From Paucimonas sp. (GTDB lineage Bacteria > Pseudomonadota > Gammaproteobacteria > Burkholderiales > Burkholderiaceae_D), in the NCBI GenBank assembly GCA_028292545.1, contig JAQGMC010000047.1, positions 1-36,865 of the forward strand: DNA of 36,865 nt. The letters are read 5' to 3'. Positions 22,318 to 30,684 of the stretch are shown here, piece by piece (within the stretch, counting starts at the first letter, position 1; each line of letters begins with the position of its first letter). The notes under the pieces are model-generated. The model saw only the letters and a list, made by a program, of their open reading frames with translations, did not search any database and was not told where the DNA came from. The position numbers and the translations under genes are program-made.

Positions 22318-23226
22318 TCATGCCTTCCTGACCACGAAGAACACGCCGACGATGGCCAGCAGCATGCCAGCCACACCGACCAGGCTGAAGACTTCGCCAA
22401 ACATCAGCCAAGCCATGAGCGCAGTCGTGGGCGGGGTCAGGTAAAGGTAGCTGGTGACGCTGGTGGCGGCCTGGCGCCGGATCAGCGCAAACAGCAGGAA
22501 GATTGCGCCGATCGACAACGCCAGCACCGACCACAACAGCGCACCGACGAAAGGCGGGGTCCAGCGCACGGCGTCGAAGGCGAACGTCATGCCTTCGAAA
22601 TAGACGGCGAAGGGCAGCAGCACCACGGCGGAAGCGGCGAACTGGATCACGGTACCGGTGCGCAAGTCGAATTGCGCACAGAATCGCTTCTGGTACAGCG
22701 TGCCCACGGTGATCGAGAACAAGGCCATCAATGCCAGCACGATGCTGCCCGCGCCCAGGCCGATCAGGCTGATTTTATTGGACACTACCAGCGCCACGCC
22801 GCAAAACCCGAGCACCATGCCCAGCCACTGGCGGCGGCGCATGGACTCGCCAACCATGGGCGCGGCAAACGCCGTCAGCACCGGCTGCATGCCGACGATC
22901 AAAGCCGCCAGTCCGGCCGGCATACCGGTATTGATTGCGGTCCACACGCCGCCGACATAACCAGCCTGCAGCAAGGCGCCAGCCAGCGCGATATGCCAGA
23001 TTTTCCCGGTCGGCCAGGGCGCGCGCATCAACACCACCAGCGGCACCAGCACCACCAGCACGCCGACAAAACGCAGCATCAGAAAGGTCAGCGGGGGTGC
23101 ATAAGGCAAGCCGAATTTTGCGACGATGAAGCCGGTGCTCCACAGGATGACGAAGACAAAAGGCATGGCCGCTATCCAGCGGTCGGAGGCGGTGCTGCTT
23201 GCAGGTGCGGCGGGAAGTGAAGTCAT
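22318..23226 (-). CDS. EamA/DMT-family transporter
   Basis: A 302-residue inner-membrane protein of the drug/metabolite transporter superfamily, with two EamA repeats of five helices (about 20-145 and 160-298). The first repeat begins FVFVILWSTGFIVAKFGLPYAPPLTFLMLRF, which is typical. Members export or import amino acids, purines or other metabolites; the substrate is unknown. It lies 12 bases after the HDAC-like gene and 64 bases before the nitroreductase, same strand. Confidence 0.9.
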   Translation of the reverse strand: MTSLPAAPASSTASDRWIAAMPFVFVILWSTGFIVAKFGLPYAPPLTFLMLRFVGVLVVLVPLVVLMRAPWPTGKIWHIALAGALLQAGYVGGVWTAINTGMPAGLAALIVGMQPVLTAFAAPMVGESMRRRQWLGMVLGFCGVALVVSNKISLIGLGAGSIVLALMALFSITVGTLYQKRFCAQFDLRTGTVIQFAASAVVLLPFAVYFEGMTFAFDAVRWTPPFVGALLWSVLALSIGAIFLLFALIRRQAATSVTSYLYLTPPTTALMAWLMFGEVFSLVGVAGMLLAIVGVFFVVRKA

Positions 23227-23238
23227 CAGTCCGGGTGG

Positions 23239-24195
23239 TCAGGTGAAGCGGGTGGCGCCAGGGGCGCCGATGATTGCGACAGCTGCGACAGGCGCGGCCG
23301 GCGCGCTGCAAAAACCCGCCGCAATGGCAATGGTCTGCGCATGAACCGCGACGGTGTCGGCAACCTGGCGGCCATAGCCGCCCGCCATTGTCGCCGCGAC
23401 TGCGATTTTTCGCTCGTGCGCGGCATGAAAAACTTGGCGGTCGCGTTGCCCGAGACCGGCGAGCGTGAGTCGCAAGCGGCCGAGGCGGTCGCCTTCATGC
23501 GGGTCGGCGCCGGCAAGATAGATGATCAGTTGTGGCGAAAAGCGGGCAAACATTTGCGCCAATGCGGCATCCAGCGCCGCCAGGTAGTCATCGTCGCCAG
23601 TGCCGTCGGGCAGTGCCACGTCGAGGTCGCTGGCTTCCTTGGTGAAGGGATAGTTGTTTGCGCCATGCAGCGAAAGCGTAAACACTGATTCGTCACGGGC
23701 CAGGATGGACGCCGTGCCATTCCCCTGGTGCACGTCGAGGTCGACGATGGCGACTTGGCGCACGCGCCGCTCTGCCTGCATCAGGCGGGCAGCAATGGCG
23801 GCGTCGTTGAAAACGCAAAAGCCTTCGCCATGCGCAGCATAGGCATGATGGGTGCCGCCGGCCAGGTTGACCGCCACGCCTTGTTCCAGCGCGGCGCGGC
23901 AAGCGGCAATGGTCGCGCCTGCCGAGCGTCGCGAGCGTTCCGCCATTTGCAGGCTCCACGGAAAGCCGATCTGCTTTTGCTGGGCAGGTGTCAAGCTGCC
24001 TTCGGATACAGCGCGGATGTATTGCGGATCGTGCGCCAGCGCCAGTTGGCCATCGGTGGCACGCGGCGCTTCACACAGCTCAATGCCTGGACAGGCCGCC
24101 AGAGCTGCCTGCCGGATCAACCGGTACTTCTCCATCGGGAAGCGATGGCCGGGCGGCAAAGGCAGGATGAAGTGATCGCTGTAGAAGGCTTTCAA
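23239..24195 (-). CDS. Histone-deacetylase-family amidohydrolase
   Basis: A 318-residue zinc deacetylase of the HDAC/AcuC/acetylpolyamine amidohydrolase superfamily. The GGTHHA motif carries the tandem active-site histidines (H116, H117). Zinc ligands are D154 and H156 (DLDVHQGNG) and D231 (AGADPHEGDRLG), and the catalytic loop AGGYG is near the end. The start is TTG: homologous sequence (AFYSDHFILPLPPGHRFPM) begins right after it and there is no ATG nearby. The physiological substrate (an acetylated protein, polyamine or small amide) is unknown. It is the first gene of the minus-strand operon with the EamA and nitroreductase genes. Confidence 0.9.
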   Translation of the reverse strand: MKAFYSDHFILPLPPGHRFPMEKYRLIRQAALAACPGIELCEAPRATDGQLALAHDPQYIRAVSEGSLTPAQQKQIGFPWSLQMAERSRRSAGATIAACRAALEQGVAVNLAGGTHHAYAAHGEGFCVFNDAAIAARLMQAERRVRQVAIVDLDVHQGNGTASILARDESVFTLSLHGANNYPFTKEASDLDVALPDGTGDDDYLAALDAALAQMFARFSPQLIIYLAGADPHEGDRLGRLRLTLAGLGQRDRQVFHAAHERKIAVAATMAGGYGRQVADTVAVHAQTIAIAAGFCSAPAAPVAAVAIIGAPGATRFT

Positions 24196-24315
24196 GGCAG
24201 GGCGAAGGTTACGGAAAAAATTTTAGCAGGCACGAAAAACAAGCTACACCGCACCCTTTGCGAGCATTGATGCCGGTCTGTCAACGGTCGTTTGATGCAG
24301 CGCAAAAGAAAACAC

Positions 24316-24343
24316 TTGACATCCCTCAAACCGGCCCTAAAAT
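24316..24343 (+). promoter_or_regulatory. Strong sigma-70 promoter of phaP
   Basis: TTGACA (perfect) and TAAAAT (5 of 6) are 16 bases apart in the 303-base gap before phaP. Transcription would start near 24350 and give a leader of about 150 bases. Confidence 0.7.
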
Positions 24344-24350
24344 GGCCCAT

Positions 24351-24365
24351 GTTGCGTCGCACAAC
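24351..24365. promoter_or_regulatory. Imperfect palindrome at the phaP transcription start
   Basis: GTTGCGTCGCACAAC is a near-palindrome (GTTG and CAAC ends) at the predicted +1 to +15 of the phaP transcript. A repressor site here would fit PHA-linked control of phasin genes, for example by PhaR, whose gene is not in the window. Confidence 0.35.
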
Positions 24366-24498
24366 GGCGCCCAGTAACAAGTCCCGCGTAATTCCGTCTT
24401 CGCAGCACCTGCATCAGTATCAATGAACCAGGCGCAATCTGTCCCACCTGGTCGAAACCCATTTATTCATTTTCGCTCTTCATCTTCAGGAGAATCAC

Positions 24499-25065
24499 AT
24501 GATTTCGTACCAGGAACAGTTGTCAAACGCTACCCGCTCGCAAGTCGAAGCCTTTCTCGAACTGAGCACGAGCCTGGCTGCCAAGGCTTTTGAAGGCGTG
24601 GAAAAAGTCATCGAACTGAACATGACTGTCGTGAAAAGCTCGATGGAAGAATCCACCGCCGCTGTGCAGCAACTGCTGTCGGCCAAGGATCCGCAAGCCT
24701 TCTTCTCGCTGACCGCCGCCCAGGCCCAGCCGAACGCAGAAAAGGCCCTGGCCTATGCCCGTCACCTGGCATCGATCGCGACCAGCCTGCAATCCGAATT
24801 CACCAAGGCTACCGAAGCCCAGATCACCGAGAACAACCGCAAGGTCGTCGCGCTGGTCGATGAAGTCAGCAAGAATGCACCCGCCGGTTCGGAAAACGTC
24901 GTCGCCTTCATGAAGTCGGCAATCGGCAACGCCAGCGCCGGTTACGAACAGATCAGCAAGAGCACCAAGCAAGCGGTCGAAGCAATGGAAAGCAATATCG
25001 CCAACGCCACCACGCAAATGACGCAAGCCGCTGCCAAGGCCACCGGCCGCGCCGCTCGCAAGTAA
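24499..25065 (+). CDS. phaP: Phasin (PHA granule-associated protein)
   Basis: A 188-residue protein that coats polyhydroxyalkanoate granules. It has the phasin family pattern: mostly helical, amphipathic, rich in Ala, Gln, Glu and Lys, without a signal peptide, starting with YQEQLSNATRSQVEAFLELS. The middle (KDPQAFFSLTAAQAQPNAEKALAYARHLASIAT) is characteristic, and the Ala/Lys/Arg-rich tail ends in TGRAARK. A strong AGGAGA ribosome site, a consensus -35 box and an intrinsic terminator point to a highly expressed single-gene transcript. It indicates that the organism stores PHA. Confidence 0.93.
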   Translation: MISYQEQLSNATRSQVEAFLELSTSLAAKAFEGVEKVIELNMTVVKSSMEESTAAVQQLLSAKDPQAFFSLTAAQAQPNAEKALAYARHLASIATSLQSEFTKATEAQITENNRKVVALVDEVSKNAPAGSENVVAFMKSAIGNASAGYEQISKSTKQAVEAMESNIANATTQMTQAAAKATGRAARK

Positions 25066-25096
25066 GAGCATCCCCGGGTCTGATCCCTGGCTGCAG

Positions 25097-25122
25097 AACC
25101 CCGCTTCGGCGGGGTTTTTTTT
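25097..25122 (+). terminator. Intrinsic terminator of phaP
   Basis: CCCCGC (25099-25104), TTCG tetraloop, GCGGGG (25109-25114), then eight T bases. It is a textbook rho-independent terminator 32 bases after the phaP stop. Confidence 0.95.
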
Positions 25123-25359
25123 CGCCTGCAAGTATAACTACAAATGACCCACTTCTTTTTAAATTAATAGTTCACGGGTAGTATCATTATCTACGATAAG
25201 CCAGCCTTATAAGAATATAATGAACGAACGATAAATCCGGCACTCATATTCTCAAGTGATCGCCAACAGTCTGTTTTCGCTGCAAATTAAACCCCGACTA
25301 TAGCGCGTCGTCCTCGCTCGAACCTGTTTCCAATATCAGATTTTCTTAAGAGGTCAAGC
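25123..25359. other. AT-rich intergenic region before the alcohol dehydrogenase
   Basis: This stretch is clearly richer in A and T than the rest of the window. It contains a perfect TATAAT (near 25215) without a good -35, and small inverted elements such as GTAG / CTAC around TATCATTAT (about 25173-25190). It probably holds the promoter of the stress-related genes to the right, and may depend on an activator. No gene is supported. Confidence 0.5.
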
Positions 25360-26415
25360 ATGCGCACGATGAAGGCTGCAGTATTTCTCCGCCCCGGAAA
25401 AATAGCATTAGAAGAAAAACCAATTCCGACAGCTGGCCCTGGAGAGGCACTGATCAGAATTACGACCACGACTATCTGCGGTACCGACGTGCATATCCTT
25501 AAAGGGGAATTTGCGGTAGAGGCAGGCCGTACGATCGGGCATGAACCCGTCGGCGTAATCGAAGAACTCGGGGCAGGCGTCACCGGATATTCGGTCGGCC
25601 AACGGGTAATCGTCGGTGCAATCACCCCATGTGGGCAATGCCATCCGTGTCTTGATGGTCACCAGGCGCAGTGCGGGGGAAAGGCTGCCGGCGGCTGGCG
25701 CTTCGGCAATACGATCGATGGTTCCCAAGCCGAATACCTGCTTGTGCCGCATGCCATGTCCAATCTCGAAATCATTCCAGACGGTCTTTCCGATGAAGAG
25801 GTATTAATGTGCCCCGACATCATGAGCACCGGTTTTAGCGGGGCGGAAAATGGAGGGATACGGATTGGAGACACGGTTGTAATCTTCGCGCAAGGGCCGA
25901 TTGGCTTATGCGCCACGGCCGGAGCGAAGCTCAAGGGCGCAAGTTTGATTATCGTGGTCGATAGTGCGGCAACCCGTCTGGACATGGCAAAACGGCTCGG
26001 GGCCGATATTGCCATTGACTATACGAAGACCGACCCGCTCACCGAAATTATGCGCCTGACCAACGGGCGTGGCGTTGACGTCGCCATCGAGGCCTTGGGC
26101 ACGCAGCAGACGTTTGAGAGTTGCCTGCGCGCGCTCAAACCGGGTGGCACCCTTTCCAGTCTTGGCGTTTATTCCGGCAAGCTCTCGATGCCGCTTGACG
26201 CGTTTGCCGCCGGCTTGGGAGACCATAAAATCATCACTACGCTTTGTCCGGGCGGTAAGGAGCGGATGCGGCGTTTGATGAATGTGGTTGCTTCCGGCCG
26301 GGTTGATTTGAAACCCATGGTAACGCATCGCTTCAAACTGGAGCAGATCGAACAAGCGTATGAGTTGTTCGCAAATCAGCGAGACGGCGTACTAAAAATT
26401 GCGATCACGCCTTGA
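25360..26415 (+). CDS. Zinc-dependent alcohol dehydrogenase (MDR family)
   Basis: A 351-residue medium-chain dehydrogenase that interconverts an alcohol with its aldehyde or ketone using NAD(P). Catalytic zinc ligands are C40 (TICGTDVH), H61 and E62 (GHEPVG), with a further acidic position in CPDIMSTG as in the secondary-alcohol (isopropanol) dehydrogenase branch. The structural zinc site has C91, C94, C97 and C105. The cofactor loop GPIGLCATAGAK is normal. The AAGAGGT ribosome site sets the ATG at 25360. Its base composition is less GC-rich than the genes to the left. With the UspA protein and the P-type ATPase that follow, it resembles stress or low-oxygen gene sets. Confidence 0.9.
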   Translation: MRTMKAAVFLRPGKIALEEKPIPTAGPGEALIRITTTTICGTDVHILKGEFAVEAGRTIGHEPVGVIEELGAGVTGYSVGQRVIVGAITPCGQCHPCLDGHQAQCGGKAAGGWRFGNTIDGSQAEYLLVPHAMSNLEIIPDGLSDEEVLMCPDIMSTGFSGAENGGIRIGDTVVIFAQGPIGLCATAGAKLKGASLIIVVDSAATRLDMAKRLGADIAIDYTKTDPLTEIMRLTNGRGVDVAIEALGTQQTFESCLRALKPGGTLSSLGVYSGKLSMPLDAFAAGLGDHKIITTLCPGGKERMRRLMNVVASGRVDLKPMVTHRFKLEQIEQAYELFANQRDGVLKIAITP

Positions 26416-26563
26416 TTCCGGCACCAGCCGTCGAGCCATAAAAGTCGTGTTGGTTACCCACAGGCCTGCCGCGCTTATCGCGTAGCAGGACATCAGCGAC
26501 ATAAAAGCGATTCACCTGTTCGACCTCCAGCTGCAGCATCCGGAATGGCGAGTTCTTCAACAT
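26405..26563 (-). CDS. Possible small protein, antisense to the ADH end
   Basis: A 52-codon minus-strand reading frame fills most of the 169-base gap between the alcohol dehydrogenase and uspA-like genes and overlaps the dehydrogenase stop by 11 bases. The translation (EVEQVNRFYVADVLLRDKRG in the middle) has a plausible composition, but there is no ribosome site and I recognise no family. It may be a remnant of a longer gene. A hairpin (26465-26489) lies inside it. Confidence 0.2.
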   Translation of the reverse strand: MLKNSPFRMLQLEVEQVNRFYVADVLLRDKRGRPVGNQHDFYGSTAGAGIKA

Positions 26564-26584
26564 TTAACTGATAAATCAATAACA

Positions 26585-27010
26585 ATGAAAATTCTAAGTC
26601 TCGTAGACGGCTCCGCGTGTTCGGCAAAGGCTATTGAGTATATTGCATCGCACCTGGACTGCTTCCAGGGGAAAGACGGGCTGCATCTACTGCATATTCA
26701 TCTGCCGGTTCCGGGCGGCCTCGCCAGGTCCATAGTCGGCACGGATGCCATTAACAATTATTACGCCGAGGAGTCGAAGGCTGCGATTGAGCCTTCTGAA
26801 AAAATACTGCGCGACAGGGGAATTCATTATCAGGCAACTTACGCAGTAGGTGACATCGCGGAGCAGGTCCAATCTTATGTGACAAAACAGAACATTGAGC
26901 TGATTGTGATGGGATCGCATGGAAATGGCGGGCTGAAGAGCTTGGTAATGGGGTCGGCTGCGACGAGAGTGCTCACCATGGCCAGCGTGCCAGTGCTGAT
27001 TGTTCGCTAA
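26585..27010 (+). CDS. Universal stress protein (UspA family)
   Basis: A 141-residue single-domain Usp. The ATP-binding pattern G-x2-G-x9-G-S/T is seen in GSHGNGGLKSLVMGSAATRVL near the C-terminus, with the first-strand Asp (LVDGS) and the final VPVLIVR strand. Such proteins bind ATP and accumulate in stasis, oxygen limitation or membrane stress. It sits 169 bases after the alcohol dehydrogenase and converges with the P-type ATPase. The AATAACAATG start has no strong Shine-Dalgarno. Confidence 0.93.
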   Translation: MKILSLVDGSACSAKAIEYIASHLDCFQGKDGLHLLHIHLPVPGGLARSIVGTDAINNYYAEESKAAIEPSEKILRDRGIHYQATYAVGDIAEQVQSYVTKQNIELIVMGSHGNGGLKSLVMGSAATRVLTMASVPVLIVR

Positions 27011-27082
27011 GTGATACTGCTACCGGGCGCGGTAATTCAGTTTATTCGCCTGGAGTCGAATATGCCGCTTTACGGTCCGACC

Positions 27083-29875
27083 TCAACCCCTCCTTGCACG
27101 CCATAACAGCTTGCGCAATTCACTGAACCACAGTACGGCGCTCGCCATGACGGCACATACCAACCACTGATCGAGCGCCAGGGGGACGGTCTTGAACGCA
27201 AGGTTCAGGAAGTCCAGCTGCACCACAGCTATCTGCAATATCAATGAGACGCCGACTGCGCCCCACAGCCACTTATTGACGAACAAGTGGCGGAAAGCAC
27301 TTGCGGTTTGCGAGCGAGCGTTGAAGCAGTTATACAACTGCGCGAAGACCAGGACCGTGAAGCCGGCAGTGCGCGCGTTTGCGAGATCGTGCGTTCCTTC
27401 TATCAATCCTCCCGGCAAATACATATCAATTGTCAACAGAGTCACGACGGCCATGACTATGCCGATCTGTAGCACGCCTACCAGCATTTCCGCGTCGATC
27501 ACCCGGTCAGTCAACAGGCGCGGCTTACGTGCCATGACGTCGTCGGTTGCGGGGTCGACGCCCATTGCCAGGGCTGGCCCCGAATCAGTAAGCAGGTTAA
27601 TCCAGAGGATTTGCGTCGCGAGCAAGGGCAGTACCACCGCTCCGCCACCGTCTGTCAGCCCGATGACGCCAGCCAGTACCACGCCCAGGAAGACGGTCAG
27701 CACTTCACCCATATTCGAAGACAGCAGGTAGCGCAGGAATTTCCTGATGTTGTCGAAAATCCCGCGGCCTTCCCGCACCGCTTCGACGATCGTCGCGAAG
27801 TTATCATCGGCAAGGATCATCTTGGCCGCTTCCTTCGTCACCTCCGTACCGGTGAGGCCCATGGCGATGCCAATGTCTGCCGACTTCAGCGCAGGGGCGT
27901 CATTGACGCCATCGCCGGTCATTGCAACGACGTTCCCGTCGGACTGCAGGGCATCAACAATCCGCAGTTTGTGTTGGGGTGCTACCCGGGCATAAACAGA
28001 CGTTTTACGAACGGCATCGGCGAAGGCTGCGTCGTCCAGTTCGTCAAGCTCCAGCCCTGTCAGCGCCGGCGTACCCGCCTCTACGATGCCCAGATCCGCC
28101 GCAATGCGCGCTGCCGTACGGGGGTGGTCACCGGTAATCATGATGATGCGGATACCGGCCCGGCGAGCTTCCTGAATGGCCTGTCCCGCTTCTTCTCGCG
28201 CCGGGTCGATAATGCCTACGGTGCCTACGAAGATGAGGTTTTGCTCCAGGGCTTGCGCTGCTTGCGGATCTTCATCCGGGGCAAGGGGCCGGTAAGCCAC
28301 GGCAAGGGTCCGAAGCGCAGCGTCGGAAAGGGCGTCGACGTCGGCCAGAACCCGGCGCCGGATCTCGTCGTCGAGTTCGACGACTTCCATTCCAACCCGG
28401 GCACGGCTGCATCGCTTCAAAAGGACATCCGGGGCGCCCTTGGTGATGACAACAACCTCATCATCATGTTCGTGGTCGGTCTCGATCGTTGACATCATCT
28501 TGCGTTCTGATGTGAACGGAACTTCGCTGAGGCGTGTGAAGCGCTTCATGCGCCGCTCGGCAGCGCCTAGCTTGCGCTCAGCGACAAGGAATGCTGCCTC
28601 GGTTGGGTCACCCTGTATCTCCCATTGGCCGTCTTCCTTCTTACGCAAGTCGGCGTTGCTGGCCAGGCTTCCACCGCAAAGTACAACGATGTTCTCCGCA
28701 TGTAGCGGTCCTTCAGCCAGCGTGACACCGTCGAGCTGGATTTGTCCATGCGGCGCGTACCCTACCCCGGTTACATGGGTGGCGCCAGAGAGGGTCATCA
28801 CCCGCACAATCGTCATCTCGGATCGGGTCAGCGTGCCCGTCTTATCCGATGCGATAACCGTAGCCGACCCCAGTGTTTCCACGGATGAAAGCCTTTTGAC
28901 GACCGCATTATGGCGTGCCATCCGTTGCACTCCGATGGCGAGCACCACCGACAGAATCGCCGGAAGTCCTTCTGGCACGGCCGCCACGGCGAGTGAAACG
29001 CCAAGCAACAAAACAGGGACAACGTCGCCTGCAGTACGGATGTCTGAAATCAGGAGGACGGTTCCCACCACCACGATGGCAATGATGACGACCACGATTC
29101 CCAGCATTCGCCCAATACGGCCTATCTCTTTTTGCAAAGGAGTGGGCTCTTCCCTGGTGGCGTCGAGCATTTCGGCGATAGACCCCATCTGGGAAGCCAT
29201 CCCGGTCGCGGTGACCACGGCACGACCGTTACCCTGCACGACTGCGGTACCTTTGAAGACCATGTTGATCCGGTCTGCAAGCGCCGCCGGTTCGGACAGA
29301 GTCGCGGCGTCTTTCAGCACTGCTTCACTTTCACCGGTTAGCGAGGCTTCCTGCACGCGGAATGATGATGCCTGGACCAAGCGTGCATCTGCACCCACGG
29401 CGTCGCCCTCGCCAAGCACGAGCAGGTCGCCACGCACGAGTTGGGCGCTGGGAATTCGCATTAGCTGCCCTCCACGGACGACCGAAGATGTGACGGCAGT
29501 CATGCGGGCCAGCGCGGCAACAGCGTTTTCAGCCTTTGCCTGCTGCGCATAGCCCAGGATTCCGTTCAGGATTACGATCAGCCCGATGACGATGGCGTCG
29601 ACAGGCCATCCGGCGCGGCCGTCAACGAGCCATGCAACAAGCGCAATCGCGACTGCGGCCAGCAACAGATAGACAAGAGGATCCTGGAAGTGAGATAGCA
29701 CGCGGCGCCACGTGGGCTGCTTCTGGACTGCGCGAAGTTCGTTGGGACCATCTTCCAGAAGCCTGCGGGAAACGACTTCTGAAGTAAGTCCATTTTCAAG
29801 ATCTGCTCCGAGCGCGATTGCGACTTCCCCAATCTCATGGAGGGAGGGGTCGTCGATGGTGTTTGTTTTGGTCAT
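27083..29875 (-). CDS. P2-type cation-transporting ATPase
   Basis: A 930-residue membrane pump. In order it has the cation ATPase N-terminal domain (about 10-80), the actuator with TGES (180-183), the fourth membrane helix with PEGLP (301-305), the phosphorylated D344 in DKTGTLT, the nucleotide domain with KGAPD, the hinge TGDGVNDAP, and a C-terminal bundle of about six helices. This is the P2 (SERCA/PMR1-like) layout for Ca2+, Mn2+ or possibly Na+/K+; the ion cannot be fixed from sequence alone. A GAGG ribosome site precedes the ATG. Long open frames on the opposite strand are shadows. Its neighbours (UspA, alcohol dehydrogenase, broken GGDEF-EAL gene) suggest a stress-related island. Confidence 0.93.
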   Translation of the reverse strand: MTKTNTIDDPSLHEIGEVAIALGADLENGLTSEVVSRRLLEDGPNELRAVQKQPTWRRVLSHFQDPLVYLLLAAVAIALVAWLVDGRAGWPVDAIVIGLIVILNGILGYAQQAKAENAVAALARMTAVTSSVVRGGQLMRIPSAQLVRGDLLVLGEGDAVGADARLVQASSFRVQEASLTGESEAVLKDAATLSEPAALADRINMVFKGTAVVQGNGRAVVTATGMASQMGSIAEMLDATREEPTPLQKEIGRIGRMLGIVVVIIAIVVVGTVLLISDIRTAGDVVPVLLLGVSLAVAAVPEGLPAILSVVLAIGVQRMARHNAVVKRLSSVETLGSATVIASDKTGTLTRSEMTIVRVMTLSGATHVTGVGYAPHGQIQLDGVTLAEGPLHAENIVVLCGGSLASNADLRKKEDGQWEIQGDPTEAAFLVAERKLGAAERRMKRFTRLSEVPFTSERKMMSTIETDHEHDDEVVVITKGAPDVLLKRCSRARVGMEVVELDDEIRRRVLADVDALSDAALRTLAVAYRPLAPDEDPQAAQALEQNLIFVGTVGIIDPAREEAGQAIQEARRAGIRIIMITGDHPRTAARIAADLGIVEAGTPALTGLELDELDDAAFADAVRKTSVYARVAPQHKLRIVDALQSDGNVVAMTGDGVNDAPALKSADIGIAMGLTGTEVTKEAAKMILADDNFATIVEAVREGRGIFDNIRKFLRYLLSSNMGEVLTVFLGVVLAGVIGLTDGGGAVVLPLLATQILWINLLTDSGPALAMGVDPATDDVMARKPRLLTDRVIDAEMLVGVLQIGIVMAVVTLLTIDMYLPGGLIEGTHDLANARTAGFTVLVFAQLYNCFNARSQTASAFRHLFVNKWLWGAVGVSLILQIAVVQLDFLNLAFKTVPLALDQWLVCAVMASAVLWFSELRKLLWRARRG

Positions 29876-29980
29876 CGCACGATCCTCGTTCAGATTTGGC
29901 GGATTTGGGCATTCAAGCTACATGTTTGTACAGGAACGGCGGCCCGGCATTCACGCGATTGCTCCGCTACCCGCCGTCAA

Positions 29981-30541
29981 ATTACGGACCTGGACAACTT
30001 TAAAATCGTCAATGAGAGCTGCGGACATGGCGCCGGCCATGCGCTTCTGGAGCAGTTGTCTGTTGTATTCAACCGAGATACGGGATCGCGATACTTTGGC
30101 GCGCCTGGGAGGGGATGAATTGGCGCTCATTGCCGATCATTGCACACTGAAGGAAGCCTATTTCATTGGCCACAAGATTCTTCAGTCTACCGGCGACTTC
30201 CAGTTCGTGTATGCGGACCGGTTTTTCAAGTCGGGGTAAGCATCGGGCTGGCAAGCTTCGACGCTCGCAGCGGCCGCGTCCAAGAGGTCGTGCATGGACC
30301 GGATCACACGCCTCGTAGACGCGATGGAGTCGAACCACCTGCAGCTTCATTACCAGCCGATCGCCACGGTAAATTGCGATGACAGCGGTTTTCGCTGTGA
30401 GGTCTTGTTGCGGCTGGTCGATCCGGAACACGGCGTCATGCTGCCGAGCGCCTTCTTCCTGCAGCCGAGCAGCACAACCTGATGCCGGCAATTGATCGTT
30501 GGGTCGTAGATCGCGTAGCCAAGTGGCTGAGTGAAACCGTG
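29981..30541 (+). pseudogene. Decayed GGDEF-EAL (c-di-GMP turnover) gene
   Basis: Pieces of one diguanylate cyclase/phosphodiesterase can be followed through changing frames. From 29981: TDLDNFKIVNESCGHGAG. From about 30078 in another frame: RDRDTLARLGGDELALIADHC, the GGDEF site reading GGDEL. From about 30221 in a third frame: VFQVGVSIGLASFDARSG. From 30294: RLVDAMESNHLQLHYQPI and the EVLLRL site of an EAL domain. From 30482 in a further frame: PAIDRWVVDRVAKWL. The end of the GGDEF domain is missing between the third and fourth pieces, and the EAL domain stops early. No intact reading frame remains, so the product is surely nonfunctional. Boundaries are approximate. Confidence 0.85.
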
Positions 30542-30684
30542 AGCATGCGCTGCAGCGGGACCTGTTATCGGCAGAAATGTTTTCCCGGATCGGCCTCGAC
30601 TACCGGCAAGGGAACTGGATCGCGTATCCGAAGCAGCGTGATGCGCGTTTTTGCGGGATGCATTGATTCGTTTGCGCCCCAGCC

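Noticed and set aside
28440..29552. 370-codon Ser/Thr-rich open frame opposite the P-type ATPase
   Set aside because: Shadow of a gene with all P-type motifs; no ribosome site or known domain.
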